A stretch of DNA of 50,056 nucleotides from Candidatus Tayloriibacteriota bacterium (GTDB lineage Bacteria > Patescibacteriota > Minisyncoccia > Phycocordibacterales > CAIRYW01), in assembly GCA_028286725.1 (NCBI GenBank), contig JAQBQZ010000004.1, forward strand, positions 1 through 50,056, given 5' to 3'. Under the pieces are notes generated by a model. It was given only the letters and a program-made list of their open reading frames with translations. It was not told the DNA's origin and made no database searches. Every line of letters starts with the position of its first letter. Position 1 is the stretch's first letter. Both the position numbers and the translations under genes were made by a program. Positions 44,437 through 50,056 of this stretch are shown piece after piece.

Positions 44437-45900
44437 CTATTTCTCCAAATCCAAAATTTCGTTAATTTTGATTTTTGATACGAATTCGGGTACGTGAGAT
44501 ACCATGATCATTGCTCCTTCAAATTTGCTCAACGCTTCTGCGATGATTGGAAGGTGTCGGAAGTTAATGTGGTTTGTAGGCTCATCGAGGATTAGAAGTC
44601 CTGGTCGTTCAAGACAAAGTCGAGCAAATGCTACAAGTCCTTTTTGACCTTCTGACAAATTCCCTACATATGTTTTCATTATTTCACCTGTGAGCAGGAA
44701 TCCTGCCGCAACTCCTCGCATTATTTGTTCATCTTTTTTACCCATTGCAGACATTAAGCAATCATAGACAGTAGCCTTAAAATCAAGCATAGAAAAATCC
44801 TGCTTGTAATACCCTATTCGAGTCCCTGATTTGATAACAACTCCCGCTGCTTTGTTTTGAGCGATAGATTCGAGAAGTGTGCTCTTGCCGATACCATTTG
44901 GTCCTTTGAGAAGGAGATGGTGACCTTTTCGAAGTGTGATACTTGCCCGCTTTTGTACAGGCTTGTGATTTTTGCCTAAGACAGTAAATCCTGTGATCGC
45001 TACGATGTCGCCAGAGAGATCATTTTCTGCAGGGATTATAAATGGTCGAATAGTTTTATCTTCTTTTCTTACATCCACTTTTTCTTCTTCGAGTTCTTCG
45101 GCTTTGTCACGCATTCTTTTAGCTACGAGTCTCATCTGACCTCCTTTGTTGGCGAAGAAATTGGCTTTGTCTTTGTTGTCTTGGATCTCTTTTGCAAGCT
45201 GAGCGTTCTTTCGGTTCTCTCTTTCCATTCGAGCTTCGATATCTCGGAGTACGACAAAATAGTTACCAGGATATTGTTCTACCTTTCGAGTATAGATATC
45301 GAGGTACAACACTCCGTCAGTAAATGCGTTTAGGAAATCCGCATCGTGAGAAATAACGATCACTGTTTTTTTGTAATCGATCAAAAATTTTGTAAGGTGT
45401 TCAATACCTGCTTTGTCGAGGTTGTTCGTCGGCTCATCAAGAAGAAGTAGATCTGGGTTTTGAATGAGTGCTGATGCAAGCAGGATTCGCGCTTGTTGAC
45501 CTCCAGAGAAAGATCCTATGATTCGATCGTGAACCTTGTCGTGTCCTTTGAGGTTGACCGCTTCGAGCACTTCGTCGATTCTCGGATCAATATCATATTT
45601 TTTTTCTTTGAAACTTTTCTCAAAAAAAGCTCGAACAGTGAGATCGAGCTCGTCTCGTGGAATAACCTGTCTTGAGATCGCAATCGTCATCCGTTCTGAA
45701 ATGTTGATTTTGCCACTGTCAGGGGTGTGAACTTTTGTGATGAGTCCAAATATCGTACTTTTGCCAGCACCGTTTTGACCCATGATAGTTGTCTTTGTGC
45801 CACGTCGAATAGTGAAATCCACTGATTCGAGGATTGGCTTGTTGACTCCGTATTCAAACGAAGCTTTTTCAAAAGATACGATACTGTCTGCTTTTGCCAT
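44437..45900 (-). CDS. ABC-F family ATPase
   Basis: Two ABC cassettes: GQNGAGKSTIFGLI...SFSGGQQARILLASALIQNPDLLLLDEPTNNLD and GPNGIGKSTLLESI...LSEGQKGLVAFARLCLERPGLLILDEPTNHIN. Confidence 0.95.
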   Translation of the reverse strand: MAKADSIVSFEKASFEYGVNKPILESVDFTIRRGTKTTIMGQNGAGKSTIFGLITKVHTPDSGKINISERMTIAISRQVIPRDELDLTVRAFFEKSFKEKKYDIDPRIDEVLEAVNLKGHDKVHDRIIGSFSGGQQARILLASALIQNPDLLLLDEPTNNLDKAGIEHLTKFLIDYKKTVIVISHDADFLNAFTDGVLYLDIYTRKVEQYPGNYFVVLRDIEARMERENRKNAQLAKEIQDNKDKANFFANKGGQMRLVAKRMRDKAEELEEEKVDVRKEDKTIRPFIIPAENDLSGDIVAITGFTVLGKNHKPVQKRASITLRKGHHLLLKGPNGIGKSTLLESIAQNKAAGVVIKSGTRIGYYKQDFSMLDFKATVYDCLMSAMGKKDEQIMRGVAAGFLLTGEIMKTYVGNLSEGQKGLVAFARLCLERPGLLILDEPTNHINFRHLPIIAEALSKFEGAMIMVSHVPEFVSKIKINEILDLEK

Positions 45901-46018
45901 AAGTCGCTACTATAACATTAAAATGTTGATTTAGATAGGGTTTTGCTTGATTTTATATTGTTTATGACTATACTCTAGACCATTGTTCCTGTTTGAAACC
46001 CATATACCCCGAGATAAA

Positions 46019-46240
46019 ATGAGTACGATGCTGAAGAAAAAGAAACCAGCGACTGGGTCAATGACGATCCTGGAGCTCATTGAGGGCTTGAAAAAGTGCC
46101 TTAGAAATGGACTCGCCTCGAGAGTTGTTTCGAGAACCTGTTACGCCCGTACACTTGCGGTGCGCCGGCGGGATACGTTCTCGGAGCTCAAAAAACTTCT
46201 CGATGGTATGAAAACAAAGAAAAGTGCTGATTTTATGTAG
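46019..46240 (+). CDS. putative small basic protein (73 aa)
   Basis: MSTMLKKKKPATGSMTILELIEGLKKCLRNGLASRVVSRTCYARTLAVRRRDTFSELKKLLDGMK. Confidence 0.45.
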   Translation: MSTMLKKKKPATGSMTILELIEGLKKCLRNGLASRVVSRTCYARTLAVRRRDTFSELKKLLDGMKTKKSADFM

Positions 46241-46393
46241 AGGATAAACCACTTTTCGTGGTCCTGTGCAGCATCATTCGCCGCTCTCTTGAAAGGAGGC
46301 CTGTGGTCAAAATCGGTGAAATGCCGGAGTATGATTCTCAAAATCACCAAGGGTCTATTGAACCCTGGATCGAGCTCTGCATTGCACATTCCT

Positions 46394-46422
46394 AATCCTC
46401 ATCTTACATGATGAGGATTTTT
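46394..46422 (+). terminator. intrinsic terminator
   Basis: AATCCTCAT cttac ATGATGAGGATTTTT. Confidence 0.75.
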
Positions 46423-46667
46423 ATTTTTTGAAATAATTTTAACTTTTCTTCTCTGGAAAATTTCTTGATCGTCGCTTCCCTCTTTAATGCATTACCTTTT
46501 GTTCCGCAGTCTTCAAAGTATTTAAGCGTTACTGGTCGTCGCCCTCTAGTGTATTTGGCACCTGTCTTTGAGGTGTTATGAGATAGAATTCTCTTTTCGA
46601 GATCATTGGTTGTGCCTGTATAAAGCGTTTTGTCAGCACACTCGAGAATATAAACAAAATAATTCAT
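46404..46667 (-). CDS. GIY-YIG nuclease family protein (UPF0213-like)
   Basis: MNYFVYILECADKTLYTGTTNDLEKRILSHN...GAKYTRGRRPVTLKYFE. Confidence 0.95.
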   Translation of the reverse strand: MNYFVYILECADKTLYTGTTNDLEKRILSHNTSKTGAKYTRGRRPVTLKYFEDCGTKGNALKREATIKKFSREEKLKLFQKIKILIM

Positions 46668-46679
46668 ATATAAAGTATA

Positions 46680-47264
46680 TCAAAAATCTCCAACTCTTAA
46701 TTTTTTACTGAGGATTTTATAGTCAGAGATCTTTTCTCCAACAAGATCCCAGAATGCTTTTGAATGATTGAATTCTTTAAGATGACAGAGCTCGTGGACT
46801 ACAAGATAGTCCTGAAGATGTGGTGGAAGTAGGATCATTTTGTAATTAAAATTAAGATTCTTTGAGCTTGAGCAGCTGCCCCATTTGGTCTTTTGATTTT
46901 TGATGAAGACTTTTTTGTATTCGAGATTGTAGTGCTGGTTAAAATATTCGAGACGAGATTTGACGAATCCGAGAGACTCAGCAGAATACTTTTTGATCTC
47001 TGATTTTGAATGTTTTATGCGGAGTATTGGATTTATATTTTGAAGCTTTGCTACTTTTTCTTCGATCCAGTCCTTTTTTGACTCAAGGAATTTCATTATG
47101 AATCCTTCGGTTGCAAATCTGCTATGTGTGACCACAACACTTGCGTCATCCGCACGAATACTGATCCTGACTCCTCTTGAGCCCTTGCGGACCTTTATTG
47201 TTACAGGAATTTTATTCTCTCCAAACTCGATTCTCTTTGGTTCTTTCTTTCCAAAAAACAGCAT
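46680..47264 (-). CDS. YgjP-like (DUF45) metallopeptidase
   Basis: KTKWGSCSSSKNLNFNYKMILLPPHLQDYLVVHELCHLKEFNHSKAFWDLV. Confidence 0.93.
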   Translation of the reverse strand: MLFFGKKEPKRIEFGENKIPVTIKVRKGSRGVRISIRADDASVVVTHSRFATEGFIMKFLESKKDWIEEKVAKLQNINPILRIKHSKSEIKKYSAESLGFVKSRLEYFNQHYNLEYKKVFIKNQKTKWGSCSSSKNLNFNYKMILLPPHLQDYLVVHELCHLKEFNHSKAFWDLVGEKISDYKILSKKLRVGDF

Positions 47265-47305
47265 AATTATCTTTTCTTTCTATTCATAATAGTGGTCATT
47301 ATATC

Positions 47306-47331
47306 AAAAGCTCCGCGAAAGCGGAGCTTTT
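47306..47331. terminator. bidirectional intrinsic terminator
   Basis: AAAAGCTCCGC gaaa GCGGAGCTTTT. Confidence 0.75.
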
Positions 47332-47383
47332 GTACGAATTGAATTTATATTCAACTTTTAAGACTTACAATTTCTAACTATTA

Positions 47384-47956
47384 TTATCTTCTCCCTAAAA
47401 TTTCATTCGATAGCTCCCCTATTCCCTCTTTTGATTTTGATGAATATGGAATGACCTTATGTCCCACTATCTGCTCTCTGATTTTTTTGAGCTGATTTAA
47501 ATATTGTGATGGTTTGATCTTGTCTACTTTGTTTGCGACCACAATAATATGTCGTCCGTGCTCTTCAAGGAATTTGAGCATCCCGAGATCATCTGGTGTA
47601 GGACCGAGATTTGAATCAATAATCAGTACTACTTTTGGATCGTGCTTTGATTGAAATAAGTACCAGTAGATAAGCTTATTGAGTTTTGTCCAAGCTGCAA
47701 ATGTGGTCTTTGCAAATCCGTATCCTGGAAGGTCAATAAAGTAGTGAGAATGGTTGATTTTGAATATGTTCAACTCTTGAGTTCGTCCTGGCGTGGCGCT
47801 TGTACGGGCAAGGTCTTTGACACCTGTGAAAGAGTTAATGAGAGATGATTTACCTGCGTTAGAACGCCCTATAAAGGCCACCTGAGGCACTCCATCATCA
47901 AGCATGGGATTATCTCCCTTTACCCCTCTCATAAAGACTGCAGATGTGATTTTCAT
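47384..47956 (-). CDS. ysxC: ribosome biogenesis GTP-binding protein YsxC/EngB
   Basis: VAFIGRSNAGKSSLINSFTGVKDLARTSATPGRTQELNIFKIN...FIDLPGYGFAK. Confidence 0.96.
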   Translation of the reverse strand: MKITSAVFMRGVKGDNPMLDDGVPQVAFIGRSNAGKSSLINSFTGVKDLARTSATPGRTQELNIFKINHSHYFIDLPGYGFAKTTFAAWTKLNKLIYWYLFQSKHDPKVVLIIDSNLGPTPDDLGMLKFLEEHGRHIIVVANKVDKIKPSQYLNQLKKIREQIVGHKVIPYSSKSKEGIGELSNEILGRR

Positions 47957-47968
47957 ATATTAGTAACA

Positions 47969-50056
47969 CTAATATAGACCAGAGCTGTACATATTACCAG
48001 TAAGCTTGCCTGCTCCTAGTGGATTTGATCCAGAGAGTAATTCATCTTTATCTCCATGGCCGTCCTTGTCAGTATCTGCTTTTAATTTATTTGTACCGAT
48101 ATAATCTTCTAGAACATCTGGTAATCCGTCTTTGTCTGAATCAATAAGCGACTGTTTGTCAGCTTCTTCTGATACAGCTGTTGCATTTGCGGTGTTATTA
48201 CCATCTAAAACGATCATGACTATTCTTGTGCCGCCTTTGGTTTCATATTTGTAAGTATATATTCCTGAGGGTACTGTGCCTGATACATATTTTGGTAGGG
48301 CCACTTGGTAAGAGAGTGCATAGTTAGTGCCTTTGTTGGCGTATATATATTGTGCTCCAGAATTTACATCCACGGGAATATTCTCAAGTACTTTTTGCTC
48401 ATCAGTACCAGATGGGACATAAATATTCGGTTCTATTTTCGGCGTACCAAACTTCTTTTTGAGATCACCTCGTGTAGCCATAAGATCTGCAAGTGTGTTT
48501 GGATATGTGCCGGTAAGCGCTTTGTAAGTTCCAATCGCACTCTGTAGAGTTCTGATATTTGTAAGTTGTTTGCTGAATCTGTACTGCTCTTTTGTGATAC
48601 CACTTAATGCGATCGTTGCGTCTTCAACAGACATCGCATCTTTTGGTTCATCAATATTTATCGCAGAATTAATATCATTAAGCTTTAGTGTTGCAGTAAA
48701 TTTGATCTGGTTGGTACTTGGTGTAGATGTTTTTGATTCTGGTACAACACGGACACTGTACCGTACTTGTATTGGAGTACCGTTTGCATCTGCCCAGATA
48801 CTGAATGTTGTATTTTTTCTAAAATAGTCAAAAGCTTTATCAAACTCAGGACTCTTCAAATATTCCAATGCACTTTTTTCAGATTGGATAGTTTCTGGAG
48901 TTGTCGATGCATCGTTTAATGCTGTGGTCATATCAGAATAAAAACTCACAAGCGTATCTTTGTTGAACTCAAGATCGTATCGATATGCTTTGGTGCCGTT
49001 AATATCTTCAGATACTGGTTCGTTTGCACTTATGAGTGCCTGGTTTTTGTCTGCTGCGATCAATATTTTGTTTATATTCTCTTTGAACTTTTCTTTTGTT
49101 TCTGCATCGGATTTTGAATTAACGTCTGAAAATGATTTAAACGTTGCTCCTATGCCTGAGCTTAGATCGGTTGGAGTGATCTTGACCCACTGATTTTTAA
49201 GTTTAGTTATATCAATAAAGAATGATGGGAGCTTGGTAACATAAACAAAGAAATTGTCAGCAATTTTTTTGATCTCAACATCAACTGCAACATTGATATC
49301 TCCAAGATCTGTGTTTGCTGTGACGTGTGTATCAGTATTTAGACTCCCTGTATCATTCACAGCTGACTTACCATCAATTGTTGCATTAAGTTTAAATGCC
49401 ACTGGTATATAGCTCAAGTAGCTACCCATATTTAACGCGCTCGCAAGTTGAGGCTGAGGCAAAGTATCAGGAATCGAAATATAGGTCCCTGAATCTTTGT
49501 TCAAGAAAATTGAATTGTCACCTCCTGCAAAAAAACCAGTTACTGATTTTTTTGCCGCCTCTCTCGCTTCAACTGTTTCAAAGTTTGCTCCTAGATCAAA
49601 ATCTTTTCCTCCTGGAACGAGTGAATAAGTGATTTTAGGGTTATTAATTGGTTGTGGAGTTTCGAGTTTTGCTAATGATGTGGGATATGGTGCCTGCAGA
49701 TACATTAAAATACTTTGCAGATCTCTTACAGTATCCAAATCTTTGTTGTATGCATCAATCTTTACTTGATCTGTAGGTAATTCTACTTTGAATGGTTCTG
49801 CATCCGCATCTTTTGGCTCAGATACAACATCGATATTCAAAGTATAGTTTGAAGTTTTGATATTACCGACACCAGCAAAAATGCTCGATGCAAGTTTTGA
49901 GGTGTTGTATAGAGCTCGTTTAAAAAACCAAAGTTTATTGGAATATCCGTATGCCAAAGTTGCTATCGCTCCCAAGATAATGACTACAACAAGTATTTTT
50001 AAAAGCTTCGAACCTCTTTTTGGTTGAGGATTTATTTTTGTAAATACCGGCGGCTG
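47969..50056 (-). CDS. large single-TM secreted protein with C-terminal thrombospondin type 3-like calcium-binding repeats; 5' end beyond the window
   Basis: DSDKDGLPDVLEDYIGTNKLKADTDKDGHGDKDELLSGSNPL; frame open to window edge (QPPVFTKINPQPKRGSKLLKILVVVIILGAIATLAYGY), so the TTG start at 49975 is probably false. Confidence 0.8.
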   Translation of the reverse strand, partial: QPPVFTKINPQPKRGSKLLKILVVVIILGAIATLAYGYSNKLWFFKRALYNTSKLASSIFAGVGNIKTSNYTLNIDVVSEPKDADAEPFKVELPTDQVKIDAYNKDLDTVRDLQSILMYLQAPYPTSLAKLETPQPINNPKITYSLVPGGKDFDLGANFETVEAREAAKKSVTGFFAGGDNSIFLNKDSGTYISIPDTLPQPQLASALNMGSYLSYIPVAFKLNATIDGKSAVNDTGSLNTDTHVTANTDLGDINVAVDVEIKKIADNFFVYVTKLPSFFIDITKLKNQWVKITPTDLSSGIGATFKSFSDVNSKSDAETKEKFKENINKILIAADKNQALISANEPVSEDINGTKAYRYDLEFNKDTLVSFYSDMTTALNDASTTPETIQSEKSALEYLKSPEFDKAFDYFRKNTTFSIWADANGTPIQVRYSVRVVPESKTSTPSTNQIKFTATLKLNDINSAINIDEPKDAMSVEDATIALSGITKEQYRFSKQLTNIRTLQSAIGTYKALTGTYPNTLADLMATRGDLKKKFGTPKIEPNIYVPSGTDEQKVLENIPVDVNSGAQYIYANKGTNYALSYQVALPKYVSGTVPSGIYTYKYETKGGTRIVMIVLDGNNTANATAVSEEADKQSLIDSDKDGLPDVLEDYIGTNKLKADTDKDGHGDKDELLSGSNPLGAGKLTGNMYSSGLY

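Noticed and set aside
46141-46389. 82-aa minus ORF overlapping the 46019-46240 small protein
   Set aside because: Conflicts with a more protein-like plus-strand frame, and the nearby terminator (46394-46422) fits plus-strand transcription.
49975-49977. TTG start of the 668-aa ORF
   Set aside because: The frame stays open to the window edge with a cytoplasmic segment before the TM helix; the true start is outside the window.

Overview
This AT-rich window looks like an ordinary chromosome segment from a Candidate Phyla Radiation (Patescibacteria/Parcubacteria-like) genome. That assignment is inferred from gene content and architecture only. It holds housekeeping genes (bL27, bL25, uvrA, uvrB, tgt, lemA/htpX, ysxC, an ABC-F ATPase, tRNA-Ser-GGA), a minus-strand ECF-sigma/MacAB-type exporter operon, PG-binding, lysozyme-like and membrane proteins, and several clusters of very small ORFs. 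I found no CRISPR array, prophage, transposase gene or rRNA. The most interesting non-coding signal is a modular palindromic element bounded by TTCCAAC...GTTGRAA. One copy (64 bp) lies in frame inside the 5' end of a VOC-family gene. A second copy (177 bp) carries two extra hairpin units that differ from each other by transitions only, with compensatory changes in the stem. Three further unrelated long inverted repeats sit between genes. Other points of interest: a promoter followed immediately by a terminator upstream of a lysozyme-like gene with no usable start codon, a UvrA apparently lacking the insertion domain, a Tgt with altered substrate-pocket motifs, a SET-domain protein, a GCS/amidoligase-like orphan, paired small zinc-ribbon proteins next to uvrA, and recurrent -10 boxes placed 6-8 nt before start codons (leaderless signature). 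All calls are by eye; no searches were run.
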